A DNA stretch of 64,000 nucleotides from Yamagishiella unicocca (Eukaryota > Chlorophyta > Chlorophyceae > Chlamydomonadales > Volvocaceae): positions 124,001-188,000 of the forward strand of contig BDSL01000129.1 in NCBI GenBank assembly GCA_003116995.1, given 5' to 3'. This document shows positions 33,395 through 44,899 of this stretch, in pieces (the first letter of the stretch is position 1; each line of letters begins with the position of its first letter). Below the pieces are notes generated by a model. That model was not told where the DNA came from, searched no databases, and saw nothing but the letters and a program-made list of their open reading frames with translations. The position numbers and the translations under genes are program-made.

Positions 33395-34080
33395 AGTGGG
33401 GCAGACAGCTATGTTTTGAGATATGTTGTCTTCGGAAGGCCGACTCAAACTTCTTACACTCCCCAACGGCACCACCGGCTCCCTTCCGACGCGCTGAGGA
33501 GTCCAAAATGGAGATTGGTGCGAACAGGCCGTCTCCCTCCTACGCCGCAGTAAGCCGGTCAGTCGGAAATATGAATGGGAGCATGCTCCAATTCAGCCTG
33601 ATTTCCGCCCACAAGCATGCTCCCACCTAACTTGCCTATTTTGCGCACCTTGTACGTGCATTGGGTAACAACTATGTTTACAGTGAATCGTTGGTCTGGA
33701 TGGAAATGACCATACTGTAGTACACGGGCCGTGTACAGAGGCACCACCAGCCACCATGCTCCCGCCGTGCTCCCATCGATTCCTTGCATCAAAGGACGAT
33801 CTTGCCATCCCAAACCCTTCCTTCAAGCAGGCCTGACCTAACGCGACAGTCCTGGGCCCTCTGTGGGCCCGTATCCGCCCCACCGTTGTGGGAGCATGTT
33901 CTGATCAGTACCGTGCTCCCACCATGCTCCCATCAATTCCTCGCGCCAACCGCCTATCTTGCTGTCCCGAGCCTTTCCTCAAATCATCCCGGACCTACTG
34001 CCACCGCCGTGGCACCTGCCTGGACCAGTATCCGGCCCACCGTTGCAGGAGCGAGCGGGAGCATGTTTTGATCACTACTG
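33395..34080 (+). mobile_element. R2 repeat family, long copy
   Basis: Anonymous repeat rich in GGGAGCATG / CATGCTCCC motifs. 33720-34075 matches 48493-48820 block by block (ACGATCTTGCCA, GGGCCCTCTGTGGGCCCGTA, GGAGCATGTTCTGATCA), and 33540-33630 matches the reverse of 55045-55140. No coding content recognised. Confidence 0.65.
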
Positions 34081-34715
34081 CCGCATCATATGAGTGCCCC
34101 TGCCTGCTGCCAAGCCCTTCCTCAAATGAGTGCCCCCTAGGCCGTGTAATTGGGTCTTCTCGCCATCCCCCTTTTCAGATGTCAAAGAGCCGGCCATGTC
34201 CTCATCCCACGGCAGCACTGCTAGGCACTGCTGCACGTGAAAAGAAGCATCGCTTATGCTGTGGACTCTCCTGTGGTCTCGGGCTGCCAGCACCGCATTT
34301 CGTGTAGCGCCGAGCTGCCAGCACCCCCTTACTTGACGAGGCTCTGTCCGGCCCTGCCCTCTGGCCCCGCTGGCTGGCTGCAAGGCTCTCGCCCACCGTA
34401 TGTTCCCCTAAGCTGTGAGAGCGGAATTGCAGGTGTTGTTCGTTTTTATAGTGCTCGAGTAATCGAGACAATTTCGATCGTTGCGATTTTCGTCCCGTTG
34501 CCCCCAGCGCACCGACAGCTCGGCATACGGTGCAGAAGCAACGACAGTGATGTTTATACAGGCGTAAGCCAATACAAGTGGAAGCGACCGACGCAAGAAT
34601 AATATGGTAGATCGTCTGTCCCGAACTGAACCGCCGTGGTTCTGGAGCCAGAATTAATCGCCATGATCCATCGCTGTGCGCGCGCAAAGCATCTACTCAA
34701 CTAGATATTCAAAAT
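34081..34715. other. Upstream region of the channel gene
   Basis: AT-richer DNA without a recognisable ORF, directly before the ATG at 34716. Presumed promoter and 5' UTR. Confidence 0.4.
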
Positions 34716-37700
34716 ATGGCAGACGAACCTCTTTTGCAGGCTTTCTGGGCGGATGTAGAGGTTGCCGCAGCAGTAGAACCTGGGCTGCCCGAATGTCCCA
34801 CGGTCGCTGAACTTCAAAAACAGTACCCAAACCAGGTAGCAATTGCTTCTATACTGATCTGGACCGGCGCACTGCGTGCGCCTTGGGTGGCCGCTCACCA
34901 TTGCGCCATTTCCGACACATTGACTGCAGCTGATCCAATACCTCAAGCACTATGGCGTCAAGAAGCTCGGAGAAGCACGGCTGCCAGCGACGGACCTGGC
35001 ACGGCTGTTTGCGGGCACGACGCTGCTTACGCGCGGGTCCAGCTCCCGCTCCCTCGACTGGAGCGCTGATTGGGGGGTGCAGCCGATAGAGGAACCGCAG
35101 AACCCCACCACCGAAAACGCATCGACCTCAGGGGGCGGCTTCGCTGACCCCCAGCCGGGCGGCCCCCTAGCTGCCGGCGGGACCCGTGGAGGCCGCGGTA
35201 GGCAGCAGGGGTTGGGCCGCGCCAGGTGAAGACGGGGGGGCTGCAGCGGGCGGCGCAACTAGCACACACCACCTCCGCTGGCGCAGTAGGGACCCCCCCC
35301 CCCGGGCACTAGCACCCTCCTCCCCGCTGCGGGGAAGCAGCGCATCGGCGTGCGTGCCGTACTGAGGGCGACCTTGCCCGGCGCCTTGCCCTCCCCTGAG
35401 ATAGAGCCTCAATACCAACCCACCCAACCGCCCACCCAACCACCCACCCAACCACCCACTCACCCAACCGTGTTGCCTACCTCCCTCGTCAGCGCTCCAC
35501 CCTGGAGGCTGTCCAGTGCTCGGCCAGCAGCAGCAGCAGGCTCCGGCAGCAGCTTCGTCGCTCGCAGCGGCGGCAGCGGCCTGTGGGGCCAGACGACGAC
35601 GAGTGCGGCGGCGCCCTCCCTGCAGCCGGCCCCCAGTGTGGTGGTGGAATCGTACCTGGTGGCGGTGCGCGACGCGGCCGCTCCAGGGGAGGACGGCCTG
35701 CTGCGGCCGCTGCTGCGGCGCTGGCAGCTGGGCAGCTGCTCCGCCAGCGTGTTCGGGCTGCCGGCAGTGCAGGTGGGGGGGGTGTATATAGGGTGTGAGG
35801 GGTGTGTGTATAGGGTGTGTGTGTGTGTAAGGGGGGTGCGTGGCGTGAGGGGCCTCTGTCCTCTCTCTCGTGTGTGTGTATGGGGGGGAGAGGGCGGCGG
35901 GGTGTACGGAGCGGCGCGCTGCGTGGCATGGCGGCCGGCGAGGGGTGCGCATGATGGTCCACATACGAATCAGTGACAGGGTGGGGGCGGGAGCTGAGGG
36001 CGGGGCCGGGAGCTGAGGGTGGTGGCGGGAGCTGAGGGTGGTGGCGGGAGCTGAGGGTGGTGGCGGGAGCTGAGGGTGGTGGCGGGAGCTGGGGGTGGGG
36101 GCGGGGGCTGAGGGTGGGGCAGTGGGGCCAGGACCGGGCTGAGGTGAGGCGAGGTGCAGCCGCCGCACGGATCGCCAGCAGGCGCCCCGCCACCCTGGAG
36201 TCATGATCCTGGACACGGAGGGAGCTGCCGCCGCTGCTCCGGCTGCTGCTGCTCGTAGGACGTCCACATACGAGTGGTAGTGTGCTCGTACCTCAACCCT
36301 CCCACCACCACCCTCCCTCCCCCCCCCGGTGCGCCGCCCCCCCTACCCTACCCTACTCTACCCTCCCCCCTGCAGGCTGTGGTGTCGTACAAGTGGTCAC
36401 GCTTCGCTCGCCGGCTGCTTCTGCAGCAGCTGCTGGCGTACGGCGTGTGGCTGGGCTCCTTCACGTGCTTCATGCTGCTCTTCAACGGCAGCGACGCGAC
36501 CTTGTCGGACCGGCAGCTGCTGAGCACATGGAAGGTGGGCGGGGGGGGGGCAGCGGTGGGAGAGGGAGCAGGGGGGGGGAAGCAGGGAGGGGGGAGAAAT
36601 GCGGAGCTCTGCTGCTCCGCCCCACCTGGCCTGCTGCTCGATCGCTCGCCGCCGCTGCGGAGGCATCCATTCGGACCCACTCTCCACATACTGCTTGCCT
36701 GTCCGTCCTGCCTCGTCTTGTCGTACGTCGTCCGCCCGCCAGTTGGGTCATTGCGGACCACCACGTGAACGGCCCCACCAGCCCACCCACCCAGCCACCC
36801 AGCCACCCAGCCACCCACCCTGGAGTGCACACTCCGTCCCTCCCCGGGGGTGTGCCTCCCCCTTCCTCGCTGCCCCACCTCGCTGCATGCCCCGCCCCGC
36901 CCCGCCCCGCACCTCGCGCCACCTGCCCCCATCAGCTCGGTGCCATCCCGCCCAACACGCACCGCCCGCAGAGCTTGCGTCCACAACCACATGCGTCCGA
37001 AGGCAATGCGCCAGCTATCCTGTCCATGTCGTGCAACCGGGCCTCCTCGCAAGCCCCCCCATGTGCCAGCTGTCCTATCCATGTCGCGTAACCGGCCATT
37101 GTGCCCCCCCGCCCCGTGCCCGCACTCAGGGCTGCGCCGCCGTGTGTTTCGAGGTGCTCGCGCTGCTGGGCATGATGCCCTTCGCTGCCGCTGAGGTGTG
37201 CGTGGTGCAGGCGTACGGCCTGGCGGGCTGGCTGTCCGCCTGGAACCTGCTGGACTGCGCCACGTACGGCATGCAGGTACGTACGTACCGCACTACGGGG
37301 CTGCACGTGCGTCCTCGTCCTGCCTGCCCTGCGCCGCCCTCCGCTGCGTCAATCGCCCGCCTCGTTTCCGAACCTGAGGGTGCTCCTACGCCGCACTGCG
37401 CACTATGGCTATGATGAGCCCCCTACTACTACTACTACTACTACTACGCTGCACTGCGCACTCGGCAGCCGCCAAGAGCCGCGGGCCCCACTCGCCTGCA
37501 GCATCCTAGCCGCCAGCTGCAGCACCTGCTGGTTGCTGAGGCCGGTGGACGAGCATGGACGAGCAGGAACAAACACGTGCAGCCGCCCGGACGCAGCACC
37601 GCTATTCGCCGACCCAGCAGGTCCAGTGCGCTGCTGGTGTCGTACACGTGGGTGCGGCCGCTGCGGGCCGCCGCCTCCCTGCCGCAGGGCGCTGACTGCC

Positions 37701-40700
37701 ACAGGTGTTCCTCGGGAGTCGGTCCAGGGGGGGCTCCCCCATGCGCCCGCAGCCAGGTGTCCGAAGACTGTGCGCCAGCTGCACCACCCATGTCGTGTAA
37801 CCGGGGCCTTATGCACCCCCCCCTCCTCGCCCCCCCTCCTCGCCCCCCTCCTCGCCCCCCCTCCTCGCCCCCCCTACTCGCCCCCCCTACTCGCCCCCCC
37901 TACTCGCCCCCCTACTCGGCCCCCCTACTCGCCCCCCCTACTCGGCCCCCCACCCCCAGCTGGCCATCACGGCTCTGCACCTGGGCATCTTCACGGACGG
38001 GCCGTTCTGGCTCACGCTGGCGGTCGCCGTACAGGCCATACTGCTTGTCGTACGCCTCACCTTCTTCAGCCGCGTCTTCAAGTCCACCACCTTTGACTTC
38101 ATGGGGTCACTGCAGGTGGGGGTGGCTGGGGGGGGTGGCTGGGGGGGGTGGCTGGGGGGGGTGGCTGGGGGTGACGCGGGGGGGGGGGGGTGCCGCCAAG
38201 CAAGCCGCTGCGAGCCTGCCGGGCCGTACTTAGCGGGCCCGCGGTAGCCACTGCGCACTGCACTGGCAGGGGGGCCGCAGCAGCAGTACGCTGTGGGCGT
38301 GTACTGGCCGAAGAGGTCCTCACCCATCATGATTTGTGCAATCTACTACTCAGCTAGCCCGCCGCCTACCGGGTGGGGTGTGGCTGTCCACAGGGGGTCA
38401 GGGGAGGGACGTGGTGGGCAGCAGGTGGGCGCTGCACGCACGCCGCCAGCTGCAAATGTACCGTGCACTTGATCACAACGCTTACTAATGGCCGGCAAGT
38501 GGGCCCCCTGCTCGTCGCTGCTCGCGCGCACGAGCCACGAGAGGTCACAGCCACGAGGTGCCGCCCGCCTCGTGCCCACGCCGACTCCTCATCCACCTGC
38601 CAGCTGAACCAGCCTTCGTTCGCCTCCCCACTCCTCAACCCGCCGCTGCTGCCACTGAGCCGCCCCAACCCGCTGCTGCCACTGAGCCGCCGCGGCTGTC
38701 CCCCTCCCCCCCCCCCCGCCGGTCTTACTTCCCGCCCGCTCGCCCTCCCGCCGTGCGAACAACCCTCTCCGCACCACCGCACACACTTGCAGACGGTGTT
38801 GAGCGAGGTGGGGTGGTACGTCGCTGTGCTGCTGCTGCTCATGTGGGGCTTCGCGGCCGCCTTCTACACCATCTTCCGCGAGGACACCGCTACGGACAGC
38901 TTCAACACGCTGCCGCTGTCGCTGCTCACGATGCTCAACTACGCGGCAAGTGGCGGCGCGGGAGGGAGGGAGGGAGGGAGGGCAGGGGGCGGGCAGGGGG
39001 CGGGAGGGTGTGGCAGGGGGCGGTCGCTGTCAGCTGGTGTCAGTATCAGCTGGTGTCAGTATCAGCTGGTGTCACGATGTGTGTGTGTTCGTGCCGGAGG
39101 GGGCGGGCCTCGCTGCGTGGCAGCACACTGGATGGCCCCCTTCGGGCCTTCATCCATGTGTCCATCCTCGAACGTGCATGCATGCGCCCCCTGCCCTCCT
39201 GCCCGCCCCCTGCCCTCCTGCCCGCCCCCTGCCCTCCTGCCCCCAGGTGGGCGGCACCAGCTACTACATGCGGGACCTCCTGGCCAGCCGCCAGCCCGCT
39301 GCCGCGGTGGTTCTGTGCACCGTGTACCAGTTCCTTGTGTCCATGCTGCTCATGAGCCTGCTCACGGGAGTCATGACGAATGCGCTCATGCGGGTGGGTG
39401 GCGGAGGGGGGCCGGGCAGGCGGGCTGGGGGGGGGGGCAGGAGGGGGGGGGGCAGGAGGGGGGGGGCAGGAGGGGGGGGGGCAGGAGGGGGGGGCAGGCA
39501 TGCAGGGGGGGGCCGGGGGGGGGGCGGGCGCGCTAGCGGCGTGTGAAGAGCAGGAATGAGCAGACACGCAGCTGCCGGCAGCTGCCAGGCGGACCCGAGT
39601 TACAGGCAGCGGCGGCAGACTGATGCTGAATGAGGTGGATGCCCGATTACTACTGGCCGCTGCTGCTGGGGCCCGGACTGGCCGCTGGCGCCTCCCACGA
39701 CGTTTCGCACGCACGCAAACCATGCAGTGTGGTCGCAACCTAGCTATCGACCCATTCATGCATCCGTCCGCCTATCCACCCCATCAGACAGGTGGATACA
39801 GCAGCAGCAGCAGCAGCACGCAGCTGCTTCACCCGCCCGCCCAGCCGCTCACCCGCATCACCCACCCCGCAGGCCTCGGAGCAAGAGGCGGTGGCGCTCA
39901 TACTGAACCGGGCGCAGGTGTGGCTGACCGGGTGGTGTGCGGGCTGGTGCGGGTTGAACCAACACGTGGGGTGCCGCACGAGGGCGCCACTGCCGCGACC
40001 TCCAGCCGCCAGCTAGCACCATGACGCTGATGATGATGTGCTAGGCTGGTTCCACCGACCTCCTCCGGCCCCTCGCTACCACACGGCAACACGACAGCCC
40101 TGATTTTCCAGGACTGACACGTCGCTTGTTTGGAACGCTCGGCCCCACCTACCCACCTAGCACCACGGGTCTTCCTCGAAACCCACCCAGCACCACCCAC
40201 CTACCCAGCTACCGAAGTGGGTGGGTAGGGCCAGTGCGCCCCACGCACATGGATGGATCGTTTGCGTGGAACCAACCAAGAGAGCCGCATTCGATCCATG
40301 GCGAGCTAGCTAGCTAGCTGCCGCCGCTGCTGCTCGGCCAACAACAGCAGCAGATCTTCGTGTGTGCTTTAAAAGCGTGTGTGTACTCGTGTTGCGCTCG
40401 TCGTACACCTGCAGGTGATCGACGAGCTGGAGACGGTGCTGCCGCTGCCCGTCCTGAGGCTGCTGACGTCGTACGGCAGCGAAGCCGCTTCCCATGCCCG
40501 CTGCCCCGCCAGCCCTGACGGCAGCGGCGGCAGAGGCGACTTGTGGGTGCCGTACATCCACGTGCTCAGGGTCAACCCTCGTTCGCTCGAGCACATCGAC
40601 GGCGTGGAGGACAGGCTGTGGCCACCGAGCGGTGCAGCAGCAGTCACCGCCTCCACCTCCACCTGTACCGCCAGTACCGCCAGTACCGCCAGCGGCAGTG

Positions 40701-41220
40701 TCACCAGGGCGGACGGTAGCGGTCATGACGCGGGGGCGGCGCTGCTCGGAGGCCCGCCCGCAGCTCTGGTGCCCCATCATCACCACCACAACCATCAACC
40801 CACCCTGCTGGCGGAAAATCGAGGTAGGGCGGGAGGGCGCTGGCGGTAGCGAGCGATAACGAGTGTTGGAGGATGTGGGGTTGACCAGGAACATCACCTA
40901 CGGTAAGAACCGCCGAAGCGAGCGATTGAAAGACATGCATGACGTTTTTAGGAGGGCAAGATGTCGCTTGGTAACTTGCTGCGCGTTGCCTTACTTGATC
41001 ACTTGATCGAACCGCAGCAGCCGGCGGAAACGGAGGGGGAGCGGAAGGCGGCGAGGCGGTGGAGAGGCTGGGGGCGCAGGTGATGAGGCTGGAGGGGCAG
41101 CTGACCGACCTGCAAGGAGTCGTACGGCAGCTGCTGACCGTCAACAACGAAGTACGACAGATGCTGGTGCGGCAGCAGCAGCGGGAACTGCCGGGGCATC
41201 CATCAGCAGCAGGGCTGTAG
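34716..41220 (+). CDS. TRP-like six-transmembrane cation channel
   Basis: Exons 34716-34835, 34930-35197, 35540-35772, 36376-36534, 37130-37276, 37960-38115, 38793-38945, 39247-39393, 39873-39917, 40415-40823 and 41021-41220 give 678 residues in consistent phase. Hydrophobic segments: S1 (LLLQQLLAYGVWLGSFTCFM), S2 (AVCFEVLALLGMMPFAAAEV), S3 (WNLLDCATYGMQLAITALHL), S4 (LAVAVQAILLVVRLTFFSRV), S5 (WYVAVLLLLMWGFAAAFYTI), a pore-helix-like loop (SFNTLPLSLLTMLNYAVGG), and S6 (VVLCTVYQFLVSMLLMSLLT). Order and spacing fit the TRP family. The C-terminus has a probable coiled coil (VERLGAQVMRLEGQLTDLQG). No ankyrin repeats are evident in the 200-residue N-terminus. It would act in plasma or ciliary membrane as a cation channel; ion and stimulus are unknown. 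The intron after 38945 uses a GCAAGT donor. A TGTAA lies at 41949. Confidence 0.85.
36000..36115 (+). repeat. 19-bp tandem repeat (channel intron)
   Basis: GGGAGCTGAGGGTGGTGGC repeated about six times in intron 35773-36375. Confidence 0.85.
36985..37103 (-). repeat. I1 repeat, inverted, two terminal pieces in tandem
   Basis: GCAATGCGCCAGCTATCCTG then CCATGTCGTGCAACCGGG, followed by a second, shorter CAGCTGTCCTATCCATGTCG / CGTAACCGG. In channel intron 36535-37129. Confidence 0.7.
37738..37950 (-). repeat. I1 inverted fragment and CCCCCTACTCGCC array
   Basis: 37738-37803 is a reverse I1 end (GGTGTCCGAAGACTGTGCGC ... CCATGTCGTGTAACCGGGG). It is followed by about a dozen 12-13-bp CCCCCCTACTCGC / CCCCTCCTCGCC units up to the acceptor at 37959. 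Both lie in channel intron 37277-37959. Confidence 0.75.
38943..38951 (+). other. Probable GC-AG intron donor
   Basis: Exon ends ...AACTACGCG and the intron starts GCAAGT. The only in-frame join to the next exon (GTGGGCGGCACC at 39247) uses this GC donor; the nearby GT at 38950 would shift the frame. Confidence 0.65.
40158..40185 (-). repeat. I2 fragment (channel intron)
   Basis: CGGGTCTTCCTCGAAACCCA is the reverse of the I2 start, in intron 39918-40414. Confidence 0.55.
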
Positions 41221-42839
41221 CCGTCGCGGGCGCAGTAGCAGCTGCTGCAGCAGTGCTGTAGTACCTAGCTGGCTGGAGGCTATGCAGCGATAGGGATGGG
41301 ACGCACCCAGCTGGCCGTGGAAGCTGACGACGCTCGCTACAGCTGCCGTGCCGTACTACCCGGGGCGTGCGTACGTAAGGACCACATATAAACATGCTCG
41401 GCTTTGGCGATGTTCGGGTTTTACGTGCACGGCTTCACCTGGCGATAGTTTCCTGTTGGACACGTACGTGGCTGGCTGTGATAGCTTCCTGGGGGGCTAC
41501 GGCTTTCTTGGAATCATGACATGCGTACTTGTGTCGAGCGGCGCAAGGGCGACGACGACGACACTCGTGTAGCGTTTTCCTTTTCCTATGTGCCTTATGC
41601 CTTCCTATGTACCTTATACATTACATAGTTCCGCCGCGTGGCGTGTGGTTGGGCGTGTGGCTAGGGCGTCAACAAGAACCCATTCGCAGTAGCGTGGGCT
41701 GGGCGACGAAGCGCAGCGTACTTCGTGTATCTGATGGAATGGCCTCCAGCTAAACGTCGCGCTGCGGACGTAGGGCGCAAGCAAGCCCGGGCGCCTACTG
41801 TCCTGAACGAAGGAAGCAAGGGTAGCTTGACTACACCGCTGCTGGTGGTGGTGGTGGTAATTGGTGTTAAGACACGTAGTCTCGTCGGGGTGGGGCCGGG
41901 TGCGCACGGAAAAGCGCGGGTTTAGTCATCGATCAAGTAAGTGACGCATGTAAAACATGCGCGAGCCGCAAGTTGTTCAAGTGTCTAGGTGAAATGCAAA
42001 GGAAAGGGTCAAGGTACTACAGGAAAGATCTGGGCGTCGGAGTAGGGTAAAGTCCTAAAAGCAGGAAACGTAGTGGGCAAAAGGCATGCGAGGTGTGCGA
42101 GGTGCCAAGCAACACATACGCAGTTACGCGCAGCGCAGGGGCAAGGCACGTCGCGACGCGTTTTGGCCGTTTCGGTGCAAGCCATGATACTCTGGTCTGA
42201 AGCAAGGGCCACTTGACGTTGTAAAAGTGTGCGGCTCAGATCGGCGTACCTGGCTGGGGGCTTCGTGGCGGCACGAGTTGTCGGGGTGGCGGCGGCTCAC
42301 AGTCGCGAGGGTCGTGCGTGCGTGCAGGTTCTTGACGCGTTCGCTGTATGTTCTGCGCAAGGGGTGCGTCTGGTCGTTCGTGGGAAGATCAGAAGACAGG
42401 CACAGTGCAGCGTTAGTTGCGCGAGCGGGTGTGGACTTGCGGTCGGGCCGCTCAGGGCGGGAACCTGGTTTCGCTGGATCGCCCTGGACGCGGCATAGTT
42501 GTATGCCGGGGGACGTGTGCGGTTATAGAGTTCGACGGAGGATTTTAGGTGCGACTTTTGCATTAGATTGGCACTGGGCGCGCCTTTCAGGGTCGCAAGG
42601 TGTCTCGTTTTGGGGCGTACGGGTGGTCGAGGTGCGAATGGATCCAAAGCCGGTCATGGCTTATCTGGCGGGTAAGGGGCCCGCACGCGGCGTTGCTGAG
42701 CATAGTTTTTTGCTCTTTTTTGTTGGTTCGCGGTTAATCATACTCATGGTCGTGGGGTCATTTAGGACACAAGAGGCAGTAAAAACGGAAAATCGTTACA
42801 AAGAAACAGAGAGCCTCGCAGATTTACTGGTTCTCGACT
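41221..42839. other. Downstream region of the channel gene
   Basis: Contains the TGTAA at 41949. One plus-strand frame is open at 42227-42862 and a minus-strand frame at 42297-42647, but neither resembles a known protein. Lower GC than the genes. Confidence 0.4.
41949..41953 (+). terminator. TGTAA poly(A) signal candidate
   Basis: TGTAAAACATG about 730 bp beyond the channel stop codon. Assignment is by motif only. Confidence 0.35.
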
Positions 42840-43593
42840 GCTGCTGCTGCTGCTTGTTGTAACGGTTACAGTGGGTTCCAGACCAAGAGGTAGAACCATC
42901 GGGCACATCGCCTGACGCTGACGAAGACAGAGACCGACGTGCACTGGGACAAAGGCAAACCACCAGAACACCAATCGACAGGCCGTAGGCCAAAAGAGCA
43001 GCACACCAGGGGGAGCTTGCACTGGGCACGGGAAGTGGTTTCCTGGATCGTGCCATTCGCCGTGGGGTGGTGGAGTTTTGGGCACTGAGGGGCTTTGCTT
43101 CGTTGGGGCTTTCCCAGGAAGGCTGGGATGCAGTGGGACCTCGGCATCTTTTTTTGACGGGTTGTCGCCAGTCGCCTTGTGTGCGGAGGACCGGCTGAGG
43201 TATTGGTGGATTCATGATCGGTCCGGGTTGTTTTGGTGGCTGAGGTTTCCTCGGTAGGTAGGTGCTTAGGCACATGACCCACGGAGGCCGGCGCTCCTGG
43301 GGTTCCCCCATTGCCAATGCAAACCAGCTAGCCCAGCGCGCCCGTACGTGCTCCTTGAGGGCAACGGCCCCGAAGCCCCCGAGGGATGGGTGCCCGACCA
43401 GCAGCCGCCGTGGAACACCTGTCGCTCGGCGCTCCCGAGCAGCTGGGGCTAAATCCCGGTCCATGAGCTTCGCGCTCGCCGCCGCCCGCTCTAGCCCTTC
43501 CACCACAGTGTCTGGGGGTAGGCCCCCATGCATGCTCCATGTGCGAGGTGATAAGGTGCATCCCATATGCTGCGGCTGCCGTAGCCCGGCCAA
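42840..43593 (-). mobile_element. LINE (non-LTR) 3' end with RT-ORF remnant
   Basis: Minus-strand frame from 43593 reads VEGLERAAASAKLMDRDLAP ... GHPSLGGFGAVALKEHVRAR, typical of the segment after the reverse-transcriptase domain of plant and algal LINEs. It runs into the R1 tail sequence, which ends ...ACCCACTGTAACCGTTACAA followed by CAG/CAA units at 42840-42880. The element is 5'-truncated. Confidence 0.6.
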
Positions 43594-43827
43594 ACGTCGA
43601 CAGGCGTAGCCTTGCGATCCGTGAAAACCTAGTTAACACCTTGTCCCCCTGATTGTGCCTCCCAGTCCATCACCGGGGGCACCCCGACGCCCGTAAACGG
43701 CAAATTTAGAGCCGTGGCCGACTGCACGACCTTCAACCCTCCCACTGCGTGAAGGCTAGGGCCCTCGACGCCTACTGGCCGTAGCTCAACCTTACCCAGG
43801 TTCTGCCGTTGTCCCGAAGCCTTAACA

Positions 43828-43962
43828 TACACCTACTAGGGGTCCGTGCCTTATGGGATGAGAGGTGGCTGGTTCCGATGTTTGTATCGTTGCGGCGCTT
43901 CACTGGTTTGTCGGATGCTGGGCTGTTAGGTTGGTTGGTGGCCAGTTCCTGAAAGTACTGAA
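43828..43962 (+). mobile_element. R1 (LINE 3'-region) fragment, plus orientation
   Basis: GATGAGAGGTGGCTGGTTCC through GCGGCGCTTCACTGGTTTGT to TTGGTTGGTGGCCAGTTCCT matches the 5' part of the R1 copies at 49130-49220 and 63100-63190, in the other orientation. The tail is missing. Confidence 0.65.
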
Positions 43963-43964
43963 GG

Positions 43965-44200
43965 ACTGGCGCGACAGCTCTGCGCCAGGCAAGAACTTGA
44001 GCTGCTTTATTGTCGCAGCTATGGAGGACCATCGCGAAGGGCTGCGCTGGGCAGTCCGTCGACCTGCCGCGCGAGCTCGCAGACTCGAACTTTGAGACTC
44101 GATCCTTGCAGTAGGGGCGCAAGAATCCTGGCGTACGACCGGAGGCACCCTTGGTACGTTGGCAGCTGTTGCACTAAGCAACGAAGTCCTCCACACGGCA
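43965..44200 (-). pseudogene. Ty3/gypsy integrase zinc-finger remnant
   Basis: A minus frame reads VEDFVA-stop-CNSCQRTKGASGRTPGFLRP, like the C-x2-C half of the integrase HHCC domain and the GLLxPL motif of Ty3/gypsy elements. An in-frame stop splits it and flanking DNA is unrelated repeat, so this is a decayed fragment. Confidence 0.45.
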
Positions 44201-44680
44201 TCCGCAATGAGGGAAGGCCACCGAAACGTACGAGTTATTAACTCCAGGGTTCATTTCTGGCCGGGATGTCCAGCCAAACCATCCGAGAGACTGCGTTCCA
44301 TCGAGGGTTTCGTGATGGGCACCTCAACGCGGTCAGAGAATTCATCAACAGTAGTCAAATAATAACCTTCGGGGGTTATAGTCAGAGGGGCGGCGTGTCG
44401 TGGATCTGAAAACCAAGCGTCGTGGCGCGTAGCCGCACCAATACGCTGTGTCGCGACACACAGCGTGCTGTGCACGCAGGACGAGTGAGCCAACCGAAGA
44501 ATCGCATCCAACTGAAACGACAGCACTTATATAACTACCGTAATTACCGGCAATTAAAGCAATGTAACCACATCTACTAAACAACGCTAACCGCGGGGAG
44601 CAGCACATGCCCTTAGAGTACGGCAACTAACGCACTCTGCACGCGCTGTGATGGTTACTCGCTGTGTCGTGACAGCTGTA

Positions 44681-44890
44681 TCAAGGAAGCGGTTTTCGAG
44701 CGTCGAACACGGCAGCGCTAGCTAGATAGCCTGGATGGCGCGACAAATCGTCCGCAACTACGTTCAGACGGCCGGGGCGGTATTCCCAGTCGAAATGGAA
44801 CGGTTCGATAAAATCAATCCAGCGAGCTTGCCTTCGGTTGAGGTGTGGTTGCGTTTTCAAATACGTCAAAGGGTGCGTGGTGATCGGTAG
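44681..44890 (-). pseudogene. Ty3/gypsy RNase H fragment
   Basis: A minus frame reads TYLKTQPHLNRRQARWIDFI then EYRPGRLNVVADDLSRHP, the highly conserved end of the Ty3/gypsy RNase H domain (QxNLxxRQARW..EY.PG..N.VAD.LSR). No reverse transcriptase is found beside it, so it is a fragment. Confidence 0.85.
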
Positions 44891-44899
44891 CTAAGTAAT

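Noticed and set aside
42227..42862. 211-codon plus-strand ORF downstream of the channel gene
   Set aside because: No family resemblance. It runs into the R1 tail and CAG repeats at its end, and its composition is unlike the real exons here.
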